Assembly: GCA_021108415.1 (NCBI GenBank) | Contig: JAIOQX010000005.1 | Location: forward strand, 60,655-124,654 | DNA: 64,000 nucleotides | Reading direction: 5' to 3' | Origin: Acholeplasmataceae bacterium | GTDB lineage: Bacteria; Bacillota_I; Bacilli_A; Acholeplasmatales; Acholeplasmataceae | Shown here: positions 1 through 9,221 of the stretch, piece after piece | How positions within the stretch are numbered: position 1 is the stretch's first letter | How the letters are laid out: every line of letters starts with the position of its first letter | Notes under the pieces: model-generated | Told to the model about the DNA's origin: nothing | Databases searched by the model: none | Seen by the model: the letters and a program-made list of their open reading frames with translations, nothing else | Program-made: the position numbers and the translations under genes

Positions 1-2121
1 ATCCGTTCTACTTATTTAGTAAACTATCCAAACTTTGTTTCATGTTCAACTGACACATATCTTAGAAAATATGATATGTTAAAAGGCTTGAAACAAGAAG
101 GTACATTCTTATTAAATACACAAACTCCAAAAGAAGATATTGAAACACTTCTTCCAAATAAAGTTAAACGTCAACTTGCAATTAAAAAAGCTAAGTTCTA
201 TATCATTAACGCTGTAGACCTTGCTTATGAAATTGGATTAGGCAGAAGAATTAATACAATTATGCAATCTGCATTCTTTAAATTAAATGCACATTTATTA
301 GATGCTGATGAAGCAAATAAATTAATGAAAAAATATGCTAAAAAAGCTTATGGCCGTAAAGGTGATGCAGTTGTTAAATTAAACGAACAAGCAATCGATG
401 CAGGATATATCAACTTAGTAGAAGTTCAAGTTAAACCAGAATGGGCTACTTTAGAAGATGTTGTAGAAAATCATGATGACAAACGTCCTGATTTCGTTAA
501 AAAAATCGCAGATATCGTTAATGCAATTGAAGGGGATTCTCTTCCAGTATCAGCATTCTTAGGTTATGAAGATGCACATATGGAAAATGGATCAACTGCA
601 TATGAAAAACGTGGTATTGCAAATTATGTACCTGAATGGAGAAGCGAAAATTGTATTCAATGTAATCAATGTGTATTTGCTTGTCCACATGGTGTCATCA
701 GATCATTCTTATCAACAGACCAAGAAGAAGCTAATGCACCTGAAGGCGCTAAATTCATTGATGCTAAAGGTAAAGACATGGCAGGATACAAATTCTCTAT
801 TCAAGTTTCAACACTTGATTGTACAGAATGTGGTGTCTGTGTTGAAGTATGTCCTACTAAAGAAAAATCACTTGCTATGGTTCCAATCGGAACTGAATTG
901 GCTCATGGTTCACAAGAAATCGCTGATTATTTCTTTAATGAAGTAACATATAAAGATATGGGAGATAACAATCCTAAGAATATGAGTTTCAGACAACCAT
1001 TATTTGAATTCTCTGGAGCATGTGCTGGTTGTGGTGAAACACCATATATTAAAGCATTGACTCAACTTTATGGAGATCATTTAGTGATTGCAAATGCGAC
1101 AGGATGTTCATCAATTTATGGTGGTTCATTCCCTGCAACTCCTTATACTACAAATGCTGAAGGTTTTGGTCCAGCTTGGGCAAACTCATTATTTGAAGAT
1201 AATGCAGAATTTGGATTTGGTATGAGAATCGCATATGAAACCATAAGAGATAGAATTCAAACAATTTTATTTGATCATTTAGAAGAAATGCCTGAAAAAC
1301 TAAGAGGTTTATCTCAAGAATGGTTAGACAATAGAAAAGATGCTGAAATCACTAGAAGATTAAAAGTTGAAATCGTAGCTGAATTAGAAAAAATTGATCA
1401 AGCTTATGCAAAAGATTTACTAGATGTTAAAGATTACTTTGCTAAAGTTTCACAATGGATCTTAGGTGGAGACGGTTGGGCTTATGATATTGGTTATGGT
1501 GGTATTGACCATGTAATGGCAAACACTGAAGATGTTAATATCTTAGTTTTAGATACAGAAGTTTACTCTAATACAGGTGGACAATCATCTAAATCAGCGC
1601 CTACAGGATCTATTGCTAAGTTTACAGCTGCTGGTAAGAACACGAAGAAAAAAGACCTAGCTGCAATCGCAATGAGCTATGGACATGTCTTTGTTGCTCA
1701 AGTATCAGCTGGTGCTTCTCAAGCTCAAGTTGTTAAAGCATTAAAAGAAGCTGAAAGCTATGATGGACCATCAATTGTTATTGCTTATTCACCATGTATC
1801 GAACACGGTATTAAAGGTGGATTAACTAATTCATTTGCACAAGGTAAACTTGCTACAGAATGTGGATATTGGCCAACATTTAGATATGACCCAAGAAGAG
1901 AAATAGAAGGCAAAAATCCATTCCAAATTGATAGTAGAAAACCAGTATGGGATAAATATCATGATTACTTATTAAATGAAGCTAGATACTCACAATTAGC
2001 TCAAATCAATCCTGATCATGCTGCTGATTTACTTGACAGAAATAAACAAGATGCTCAAAAACGTTGGAAGATGTATCAAAGATATCTAGCTATGGATTAT
2101 TCGCTAGAAGAACAAGAATAA
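1..2121 (+). CDS. nifJ: Pyruvate:ferredoxin (flavodoxin) oxidoreductase, C-terminal part
   Basis: Oxidises pyruvate to acetyl-CoA and CO2 while reducing ferredoxin or flavodoxin, in the cytoplasm. The frame is open from base 1, so the gene starts upstream; about 706 residues are present of a usual ~1,170. Visible are two 4Fe-4S motifs, CIQCNQC then CP from base ~652 and CTECGVC then CP from ~823. The C-terminal thiamine diphosphate domain follows, with CAGCGETPY (~1021) binding the extra cluster, GDGWAYDIGYGG, and SNTGGQSSKSAPTG contacting the cofactor. The ATG at 76 is internal, not a start. A strong terminator follows the stop. Product is certain; the N-terminal third is not visible. Confidence 0.97.
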   Translation: MRSTYLVNYPNFVSCSTDTYLRKYDMLKGLKQEGTFLLNTQTPKEDIETLLPNKVKRQLAIKKAKFYIINAVDLAYEIGLGRRINTIMQSAFFKLNAHLLDADEANKLMKKYAKKAYGRKGDAVVKLNEQAIDAGYINLVEVQVKPEWATLEDVVENHDDKRPDFVKKIADIVNAIEGDSLPVSAFLGYEDAHMENGSTAYEKRGIANYVPEWRSENCIQCNQCVFACPHGVIRSFLSTDQEEANAPEGAKFIDAKGKDMAGYKFSIQVSTLDCTECGVCVEVCPTKEKSLAMVPIGTELAHGSQEIADYFFNEVTYKDMGDNNPKNMSFRQPLFEFSGACAGCGETPYIKALTQLYGDHLVIANATGCSSIYGGSFPATPYTTNAEGFGPAWANSLFEDNAEFGFGMRIAYETIRDRIQTILFDHLEEMPEKLRGLSQEWLDNRKDAEITRRLKVEIVAELEKIDQAYAKDLLDVKDYFAKVSQWILGGDGWAYDIGYGGIDHVMANTEDVNILVLDTEVYSNTGGQSSKSAPTGSIAKFTAAGKNTKKKDLAAIAMSYGHVFVAQVSAGASQAQVVKALKEAESYDGPSIVIAYSPCIEHGIKGGLTNSFAQGKLATECGYWPTFRYDPRREIEGKNPFQIDSRKPVWDKYHDYLLNEARYSQLAQINPDHAADLLDRNKQDAQKRWKMYQRYLAMDYSLEEQE

Positions 2122-2135
2122 TTAATATATATATT

Positions 2136-2175
2136 AAACTGTATGGTGCATTTCATGTATCATACAGTTTTTTTT
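2136..2175 (+). terminator. Rho-independent terminator after PFOR
   Basis: AAACTGTATG (2136-2145) pairs with CATACAGTTT (2161-2170), and the inner bases extend the stem with wobble pairs. It runs into a T tract. Confidence 0.85.
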
Positions 2176-2187
2176 ACTATATTTACT

Positions 2188-2215
2188 TTGACTTTTTGAA
2201 AAAAAAGATTAAAAT
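2188..2215 (+). promoter_or_regulatory. Promoter of the S41-like lipoprotein gene
   Basis: TTGACT (2188-2193), 16-base spacer, TAAAAT (2210-2215). The AGGAGAGG ribosome site at 2230-2237 lies 9 bases before the ATG at 2247. Confidence 0.55.
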
Positions 2216-2246
2216 AGTATAAAAGAAATAGGAGAGGACACTTTAT

Positions 2247-4886
2247 ATGAAAAATGCATTTATGAAAAGATTATCACTGATTCTACTTTTGTTTACAATG
2301 ATTTTTACAATTGTAGCATGTGGTGATGGGGAGGATCCTGTTGACCCAATTGACCCAACAGATCCTGTAACGTTTGTCGTTACATTTAATACAAATGGAG
2401 GTAGCGCAGTTGCAAATCAAACTGTTGAAGAAGACGCAGTAGCAACTATGCCAGCTAATCCAACTAAAGAAGGGTTTACTTTTAGCTATTGGTATACAAG
2501 TGATGAAAATGTAGAATATGTTTTTACAACTGCGGTGACTGCAGCACTTACACTTAATGCTAAATGGGAAGAAGTTATTCCAGAAGGCCCTACAGATGAA
2601 GATTTAATTGCTGAAGATATAGCTGCTCTAGAAGCTGATTTTTATATTAACAATCTTCAACTTGATTTACCAATTAGAGGTGAAATTAATAGAAGTAGAA
2701 TTACTTGGAAGAGTGATTCAACTAATGTCTCTGATGCAGGTATTATTTTACCGCTTGCAATGGGATCAACACCTGAGGTTCAAACAATCAAAGGTACGTT
2801 CACTTTAAATGACGCAAGAGTTGAACATATATTTAATGTTAATGTTCCAGTTTATGAAGAAGTTGTGATCGCAAGCTCAAGATCAGTTGATTTTGAAAAC
2901 TTAACAACTGAATATACAGTTGCAGATGGTAGTATCGATCTATTTTTTGAAGCAGATGGATATGTCCCATATGTTAATGTCATTGACTTTTTAGAATTAT
3001 TAGATGGATTTGTTGATTCTGAAGTAGAATTCACATTTACTCAAGATGTAGATTCTTTAGAAATATTTTATCAATATTATGATGAAGATGAAGATCAAAC
3101 ATATGACTTAATTGTTACTATTAACGCAACAGATAATACAATCACTACAAATGACCCAGGATTCTATTGGGCTTATGTATATTCAACAGAAACGAATTAT
3201 GGTCGTCATATTGAATATGATAACGATAATCCAGATGCATATTTTGATGAAGGTGAAGATATTATTTATGATCTTGATCTATACAATTTAGATATGGCTA
3301 TCTATGAAAATGAGATTTTGCTTCCTTATTATATAGTCAATCAATTATTTGCTGGATCTAGTTACTATAACGTATATTATAATAATGATGGATTATTTGG
3401 CATTTATTCACTACCAAGTGCTTCATCATCAGAATATAGAACGATGAAAAATTCTACAGTGAGTAATACAGACTTACCAGCTGATTTAATGGTTCATAAT
3501 TTTAATATCCTAGCATTTAATATGGATTATTTCTATGGATTAAAAGAAATTATGGAAGTAGAAACTTATTATGATATGTTAATGAGTAATATTGATGGAT
3601 TGTTAACAGATGATCCTGAAGACTTTGATAATGCTTTATCAGTAATGATCTTAAAAGAGATTGATGAACTACATACAAGCTATGGATATCCATCATACTT
3701 TAATAAAACAACTTGGGGTGGTCCTGAATTAACATCAGTTGGCCAATTAGGACCAAGAGGTATGAATTGGTATCAAGGTGATGGTACAGGTTTCTTTAAT
3801 GTACAAGATGAAATTGAAGCTAAATGGGGTTCTACAGAAAACCGTCCATCTTATTGGTTCTTAGATGATGCTAAGACATCAGTGGTTGTAACACTTGATG
3901 GATTTGATACAGCAGATATCGAAGAAAGTGCTTTATTTGATCAAAGTATTGCTTCAGATGTATTTAGTATCTTAGATATTTCAACAGTATTACCAGATAT
4001 TACAATGGGAAATAAATTTTTCTATTATAATACAAGCGATGAAACTGATGATATGATGGAAATCATCGTTAAAGGTGTAGATTCAAGTTATGTAGCTACA
4101 TATGAACAAGCTTTAGTAACATTAGGTTACACACATCAATATGATGTAGAAAACACAAATGAATCTAAAGATAATGGTTATTATTCATATACACTTGGTG
4201 ATCAAGATTATATGGTTCAAGTAGACTTTGATGAAGACTATGATTTATTTTATGTAAGTATCGTTAATAAATTACCATTAACATTTAGTGGCAATTGGCC
4301 ACTTGTTGTAGATGTTGAAGGTATGGTTAACTCAGATAGCGCTGTTTATTTAGAAATGTTAATGGATGCTATTTTAGCTGAATCACCAAGTCTAGAAAAT
4401 GTAACAATCGATTTAACTTATAATACCGGTGGTAATGTAGGTGCATTATATAGAGTTGTTGGATTTGTAACAGATCAACCATTTAGAGTAAGTTCTAAAG
4501 ATGGAGATACAGGCGGAGCATCAAGTGGCTATGTAGTTATTGATGGTACACCTACATATCCTAATCTAAATTGGTCACTTTTAACTTCTAAAGTTACATT
4601 TAGTGCAGCCAATTCACTTGCTACAATTTTCATGGAAAATGATTTAGGTCCAATCATGGGTGTTCAATCAGGTGGTGGAGCATCATCAATTACACCAATC
4701 TTACTACCTACAGGTACTGCATTTACAATGAGTTCTAACAATATCAGTGCATATCGTACAGGCTCTGGTACAGAAGAAGATCCATATGTGTTTGTTTCTA
4801 ATGAATTTGGTATTGCACCAGATTATGTATTAGACATGGCAGACTTATATGATGAAGATGTCATTTTAGCTATTTTGAACGATTAA
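2247..4886 (+). CDS. Surface lipoprotein with S41-type peptidase domain
   Basis: Predicted exported lipoprotein of 879 residues. A hydrophobic leader ends in the lipobox TIVAC (Cys near 25). It is followed by a D/P-rich linker, a repeat of the Listeria-Bacteroides type (about 42-108, VTFNTNGGS to LNAKWEE) and a segment like the atrophied bacterial Ig domain (about 116-200). The C-terminal ~180 residues resemble S41 (C-terminal processing) peptidases: IDLTYNTGGNVGAL, VTFSAANSLA with candidate nucleophile Ser near 786, a GVQSGGGASS loop and GIAPDYVLD. The long middle part is not recognised. The substrate is unknown, and activity is not assured because the general-base lysine was not identified. 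It stands alone between a terminator and the opp operon. Confidence 0.75.
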   Translation: MKNAFMKRLSLILLLFTMIFTIVACGDGEDPVDPIDPTDPVTFVVTFNTNGGSAVANQTVEEDAVATMPANPTKEGFTFSYWYTSDENVEYVFTTAVTAALTLNAKWEEVIPEGPTDEDLIAEDIAALEADFYINNLQLDLPIRGEINRSRITWKSDSTNVSDAGIILPLAMGSTPEVQTIKGTFTLNDARVEHIFNVNVPVYEEVVIASSRSVDFENLTTEYTVADGSIDLFFEADGYVPYVNVIDFLELLDGFVDSEVEFTFTQDVDSLEIFYQYYDEDEDQTYDLIVTINATDNTITTNDPGFYWAYVYSTETNYGRHIEYDNDNPDAYFDEGEDIIYDLDLYNLDMAIYENEILLPYYIVNQLFAGSSYYNVYYNNDGLFGIYSLPSASSSEYRTMKNSTVSNTDLPADLMVHNFNILAFNMDYFYGLKEIMEVETYYDMLMSNIDGLLTDDPEDFDNALSVMILKEIDELHTSYGYPSYFNKTTWGGPELTSVGQLGPRGMNWYQGDGTGFFNVQDEIEAKWGSTENRPSYWFLDDAKTSVVVTLDGFDTADIEESALFDQSIASDVFSILDISTVLPDITMGNKFFYYNTSDETDDMMEIIVKGVDSSYVATYEQALVTLGYTHQYDVENTNESKDNGYYSYTLGDQDYMVQVDFDEDYDLFYVSIVNKLPLTFSGNWPLVVDVEGMVNSDSAVYLEMLMDAILAESPSLENVTIDLTYNTGGNVGALYRVVGFVTDQPFRVSSKDGDTGGASSGYVVIDGTPTYPNLNWSLLTSKVTFSAANSLATIFMENDLGPIMGVQSGGGASSITPILLPTGTAFTMSSNNISAYRTGSGTEEDPYVFVSNEFGIAPDYVLDMADLYDEDVILAILND

Positions 4887-4931
4887 TTTACAATTTATCT
4901 AAAAAGATCATAAAAAAACATGGTTTTAGTG

Positions 4932-4985
4932 TACAATATCGGCCTCAGAAAACGTTTTCAAGTACTTTTTACGCTTGATATTGTA
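4932..4985 (+). promoter_or_regulatory. Inverted repeat enclosing a cre-like operator upstream of oppA
   Basis: TACAATATC (4932-4940) is repeated inverted as GATATTGTA (4977-4985). Between the arms lies AGAAAACGTTTTCA (4947-4960), which matches the catabolite-responsive element consensus TGWNANCGNTNWCA at all defined positions but the first. The right arm overlaps the oppA -35 hexamer. A CcpA-like regulator is encoded at 36861-37862. Confidence 0.55.
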
Positions 4986-5009
4986 TATTCAAATATTTTT
5001 TGGTATAAT
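4981..5009 (+). promoter_or_regulatory. oppA promoter
   Basis: TTGTAT (4981-4986), 17-base spacer, TATAAT (5004-5009). The expected start is near 5016, which puts the cre-like centre at about -62. Confidence 0.65.
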
Positions 5010-5048
5010 GAAACATAATCAATTTTGATAAGAAAAGGAGAGAAAAAA

Positions 5049-7907
5049 ATGAAATTTCCGAAAAAATTGCTTGTCGTATTTATGTTATTGCTTACAAGTT
5101 TAACTGTGGTTGCTTGTAAAGAAGATCCTGTTGTTGTTGATGCTAAACCATCAATTGCTGGTACAGGTGCTGTAGCTATCGTATTATTCGATGAATTTGA
5201 CCCACTAGCTGGCGTCACTGCTACAGATGAAGAAGATGGAGACTTAACTGCATCAATCGTTGTCAAAACAAATAATGTTGACAATACTGTTGTAGGTAAT
5301 TATTCAGTTGTTTACGAAGTAGAAGACAGTGCTGGTAATATGGCTACTGCTACTAAGAGCGTAACTGTTAGTGATCGTGCTTTAGAAGATTATCCACTTG
5401 CACAATATTTAAGCGGTGTTGATCTTTCTAAATTACCTGCAGAAGATAAAGATATCTTATTTGCAGCTGCAGAACGTTACTTATTAGAAAATGTATATGC
5501 AGGTGTTCCTCTATATACTTCTGCTTCAAGAGTAATTTATGCAGATAGAGTACAATTATTCAGTGAAACTTATAACGGTGTTATGGGATTCGGTATTGCT
5601 TTCTCACAATTTACTGAAGATGATTCAAATGTATTAATGTATGGTTCTACATATGGTAATGTTGGTGAATATACTTGGAGATCTGCTTATAGCACTGACC
5701 CAACTTCATTAAATCCATGGAACGCTGATGATTCAGCTACATCTGATTTTGCTGACTTATTCAAAGGTGGACTATATAATTTCTTCTTTGATTCAACTAA
5801 GACTGGTTATGAAATTCTTCCAGAATTAGCTGCTTCATTACCACAAGCTATTAATGGTACTGAAACAAATGGTAAAACATATGCTAAAAAATGGACAATC
5901 ACTTTAAGAGACGATCTTGAGTGGAAATTCCATCCAGATACAGACGTTTCAGGTTTAGGCGCTGATTATGAAGTATTAGACGCTAATGACTACGTATGGA
6001 CTTGGAAATATGCATTAGATAACGATTGGTTCAGAGCTAGAACTGGTGGTGGCGACTTTGTATCTCAAGGTATTAAGAATGCTGCTGAATATTTAGATGG
6101 TTCTGCTAATTGGGCTGATGTTGGTATTAAATTAATTGACGATTATACAATCGAATTAGAATACACTACTGAAAAAGCAGCATTTGACGTATTATACGGA
6201 TTTGCTGGTGGCGTATTAACTCCAATTAACCAACAATTATTTGAAGAACTTGGTGATCCAGTTACAGTTGATGGTGGTACTTATGGTGCTGACCCAACTA
6301 AAGTAGCTTCAAGTGGTGTTTACTACTTTGATGTTTGGACTCCAGGACAATTATTAACATTCAAGAAAAATGAATTACATCCAGATGCTGCAATGTACAA
6401 CTATACTGGTCGTCAATATACTTATATTGAAGATTCAAATCAAGTATTTGCAGAATTTATTGCTGGTAGATTAGAAAGTGCTTCAGTTCCTGCTGCAGAA
6501 CTTGATAACTATGCTGGTGACCCTAGAATTAAGGTTGCACCAGACCCAACAACATGGAGATTACAAATCAATGCATTCGGTACAGAAGCTAATAGAGATG
6601 CTTACATCGAAAATACTCCTGGTAATGCAATTGATGAAACATTCGTTCCAGAACCTATCTTAATGTACAAGTCTATGAGACAAGCATTAATGTATGGTTT
6701 CGATAGATATGAAGCTGCTGTTAACGTTGTAGGTACTTACTTACCAGCGTTCACATTATTCACTTCAACTTACTTCCTAGATGGTGAATCAGGATTGTCA
6801 GTACGTGGTGGAGCTGCAGGTCAAGCTATCTTAGAAGACTTTGGTGGTAGTTCATATGGTTACTTCCCAGACGTTGCATTAGAATTATTTAAAGATGCAG
6901 TTGCTGAAGGTATTGCTGATGGATATTATGCTGCAGGTACTGCAAGTAATTACACTGAAATCGAATTAATCTTTACATGGGCTTCAAGTGGTAACACAAA
7001 TGCGCAAGCAATGGTTGCTAACTTAGTTGAACAATATGAAGACTTATTAGTTGATGATACAAACTTTGTAAAAGTAGTATTTGATGTTAGAGACGTTGCG
7101 TTCCCTAATAACTATTATGATTACATGATGCCAGCTGCTACTGACTTAGGTATTGGTGGTATTAGTGGTTCATTACTAGATGCTCCAAGTTTCTTAGATG
7201 TATATAGTGATGATAACCGTGGTGGATTTACACTTAACTGGGGTATTGATACTACAACTGCTTTAATTCCTGTTGCTTATAATAACTTAGACGGTGAATT
7301 AGTGTATGAAAGATGGGGCTATAACGCTCTAATCGAAGCTTTAGTTGGTAATGTATATGTTAAAGACGGTCTTGAACAAACAGCTTGGGATAATGCAGAT
7401 GATCTAATTGATGCATACCTTGATATGAATGGCGAAGAACTTGATTCATCAAGTGACGGAGCTACTCTAGCTGAATATGTTCTAGGTGATACACTTGCTA
7501 ATATTGCAACTGATGAAGGATTTGATTCACTAGCTGCTTATATCGTTGTTACTGTAAGTGGTAAGAACTTCTTATATGTAGTTTCTGAAGAAAACAATGC
7601 ATTTAAACTTTATCAATCACTTGGTCTATCAACAACTGCTGATGATGCAATTCAACAATATATCTATACTAATTATGGTAACTATAACTTAACAGTTTCT
7701 ATGGGACCTCTTACAGATGCTGAAATCGCTGCTGATGCTTATATCGGCGTAGATCAAGGTTATACTACACTTGCTGAAATCGCAACTGATGTTGCTGCAC
7801 CACTTGCTTATACAGAAGTATATGCTACTACATGGGCTGAAGGTTGGTCAGATGGTGTTGTAGTTCTACACATTGGTGATTACTATATTGGTTGGGCTTG
7901 GTTATAA
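5049..7907 (+). CDS. oppA: Oligopeptide-binding lipoprotein (SBP family 5), N-terminal Ig-like domain
   Basis: Captures peptides outside the membrane for the Opp transporter encoded just downstream. The ATG at 5049 is preferred because AAGGAGAG lies just before it; an upstream in-frame start at 5025 has no such site. A lipobox VVAC (Cys ~23) follows a hydrophobic leader. Residues about 40-100 form a DUF5011-like Ig domain (GVTATDEEDGDLT to YEVEDSAGN). From ~215 the protein looks like the family 5 binding-protein fold: DPTSLNPWNADDS, WTITLRDDLEWKFH, DANDYVWTWKYALD. At 952 residues it is far longer than the usual ~550. Strong hairpins separate it from oppB, as expected if the binding protein is made in excess. 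The exact ligand is unknown. Confidence 0.85.
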   Translation: MKFPKKLLVVFMLLLTSLTVVACKEDPVVVDAKPSIAGTGAVAIVLFDEFDPLAGVTATDEEDGDLTASIVVKTNNVDNTVVGNYSVVYEVEDSAGNMATATKSVTVSDRALEDYPLAQYLSGVDLSKLPAEDKDILFAAAERYLLENVYAGVPLYTSASRVIYADRVQLFSETYNGVMGFGIAFSQFTEDDSNVLMYGSTYGNVGEYTWRSAYSTDPTSLNPWNADDSATSDFADLFKGGLYNFFFDSTKTGYEILPELAASLPQAINGTETNGKTYAKKWTITLRDDLEWKFHPDTDVSGLGADYEVLDANDYVWTWKYALDNDWFRARTGGGDFVSQGIKNAAEYLDGSANWADVGIKLIDDYTIELEYTTEKAAFDVLYGFAGGVLTPINQQLFEELGDPVTVDGGTYGADPTKVASSGVYYFDVWTPGQLLTFKKNELHPDAAMYNYTGRQYTYIEDSNQVFAEFIAGRLESASVPAAELDNYAGDPRIKVAPDPTTWRLQINAFGTEANRDAYIENTPGNAIDETFVPEPILMYKSMRQALMYGFDRYEAAVNVVGTYLPAFTLFTSTYFLDGESGLSVRGGAAGQAILEDFGGSSYGYFPDVALELFKDAVAEGIADGYYAAGTASNYTEIELIFTWASSGNTNAQAMVANLVEQYEDLLVDDTNFVKVVFDVRDVAFPNNYYDYMMPAATDLGIGGISGSLLDAPSFLDVYSDDNRGGFTLNWGIDTTTALIPVAYNNLDGELVYERWGYNALIEALVGNVYVKDGLEQTAWDNADDLIDAYLDMNGEELDSSSDGATLAEYVLGDTLANIATDEGFDSLAAYIVVTVSGKNFLYVVSEENNAFKLYQSLGLSTTADDAIQQYIYTNYGNYNLTVSMGPLTDAEIAADAYIGVDQGYTTLAEIATDVAAPLAYTEVYATTWAEGWSDGVVVLHIGDYYIGWAWL

Positions 7908-7967
7908 TATAATCATTTCTAACTAGTAAAAATTCTATAAAAATTTATAAAAATAATTAAATAGAGG

Positions 7968-8015
7968 TAATAGGGGAGCCATATATATTAACTTATAGTG
8001 TGGCCCCCCTTATTA
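7968..8015 (+). terminator. Strong hairpin between oppA and oppB
   Basis: TAATAGGGGAGCCA (7968-7981) pairs with TGGCCCCCCTTATTA (8001-8015) with one bulge. There is no good T tract, so it may act as an mRNA 3' stabiliser or leaky terminator. Confidence 0.6.
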
Positions 8016-8030
8016 CGCTTTATCTATCTA

Positions 8031-8082
8031 ATTCATGTGCTACTACATTTATTACATAAATATGGTGTAATAGCACATGAAT
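8031..8082. repeat. Perfect 12-bp inverted repeat abutting the oppB promoter
   Basis: ATTCATGTGCTA (8031-8042) and TAGCACATGAAT (8071-8082) are exact inverted copies, with further pairing inside (TACA/TGTA). The right arm covers the -35 region and ends just before the extended -10 element at 8085-8093. Confidence 0.8.
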
Positions 8083-8084
8083 TA

Positions 8085-8093
8085 TGATATAAT
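8085..8093 (+). promoter_or_regulatory. Extended -10 promoter of oppBCDF
   Basis: TGATATAAT (8085-8093) is an extended -10 element. No clear -35 exists because the inverted repeat fills that position. AAGGGAAGAG precedes the ATG at 8121. Confidence 0.6.
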
Positions 8094-8120
8094 AAATCAA
8101 AAAGTAAGGGAAGAGATCAA

Positions 8121-9221
8121 ATGACAAAATATATTATTCAAAGAGTTATTTGGATATTCATTATTCTATTTACAACACTTACAATTACGTTTATGTTGTT
8201 GAAATTAGCTCCTGAATATCCACCAACTAAAAACGAAGACAAAGACACATGGCTTGAAAAACAAGTCTCTGACGGTTACTACGTATCTGAGTACTATGAC
8301 AAAAATGATCCAGAAGAAGTAGCAATTTTTAATGAGATTCGTACAAATAATCCCGATATTAATGAAACTGTTTTTGTCGTGGAACCAGTAAGAGACTCAA
8401 ATGTACTAAAAGTCTTTTACAGAGTACCAATTCCTCAACAATACCTTAAATGGCTAGAAAATGTTGTTACTGAATGGGATTGGGGTACATCGACTAAAGT
8501 TAGAGTTAACTATCCGGCTTTTAAGATTATTCAAGAGAGAATGCCAATTACGTTTTATTTAAACATTGCAACGCTAGTCTTTTATTTACCATTTGGATTT
8601 GCATTTGGTATTATAGCAGCGCTTAAGAAAGATACAATCGTCGATAATATCATGCAAATTGTTATTATGGTGTTTTTATCTGTACCAAGTTTAGTATTCA
8701 TTTTATTACTAATCGTGGTATTTAGTTATCAAATGGATGGCTTCTTGCCTTCTAGGTTCCCACTGGTCGCACTACAATCGTTCTGGGAGATTGCAGAAGG
8801 ATTTGTTATTCCAGTAGTTGCAGCAGGCTTACCGTCTATTGCAGGGTTAACTAGATTATTACGTGCTGAGTTATCAGAAGTCTTAACTTCAGAGTTTGTG
8901 TTACTTGCTAAAACAAAAGGTTTAAGCCATACACAAGCTGTTTTAAGACATGCTATTAGAAATTCACTAGTTCCTATGGTTCCAGTTATTATAAGCTCGT
9001 TTGCGGCTTTATTAGGTGGTTCATTCATCTTGGAAAGAGTGTATGGTATACCAGGTGTAGGTAGAGTTACTTTGACTGCGCTTGCTACAGGTAACTATGA
9101 TTATAATGTAATCATGGCTTCAAGTGCATTCTATGGTGTCATTGGACTTGTTACTGTTCTGATCGTTGACTTAACTTATGGAGTCATAGATCCACAAATT
9201 AGAATGGGGGCTAAAAAATAA
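8121..9221 (+). CDS. oppB: Oligopeptide ABC transporter permease OppB
   Basis: Membrane subunit of the peptide importer. It has an N-terminal membrane helix (about 8-28), a hydrophilic external segment of ~100 residues, then about five helices of the binding-protein-dependent permease domain. The EAA loop that docks on the ATPase is visible as LRAELSEVLTSEFVLLAKTKG followed by HAIRNSLVPMV. The length of 366 residues is slightly above the usual ~310 because of the external segment. Its stop overlaps the next start by one base (TAATG), so oppB and oppC are translationally coupled. Confidence 0.93.
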   Translation: MTKYIIQRVIWIFIILFTTLTITFMLLKLAPEYPPTKNEDKDTWLEKQVSDGYYVSEYYDKNDPEEVAIFNEIRTNNPDINETVFVVEPVRDSNVLKVFYRVPIPQQYLKWLENVVTEWDWGTSTKVRVNYPAFKIIQERMPITFYLNIATLVFYLPFGFAFGIIAALKKDTIVDNIMQIVIMVFLSVPSLVFILLLIVVFSYQMDGFLPSRFPLVALQSFWEIAEGFVIPVVAAGLPSIAGLTRLLRAELSEVLTSEFVLLAKTKGLSHTQAVLRHAIRNSLVPMVPVIISSFAALLGGSFILERVYGIPGVGRVTLTALATGNYDYNVIMASSAFYGVIGLVTVLIVDLTYGVIDPQIRMGAKK

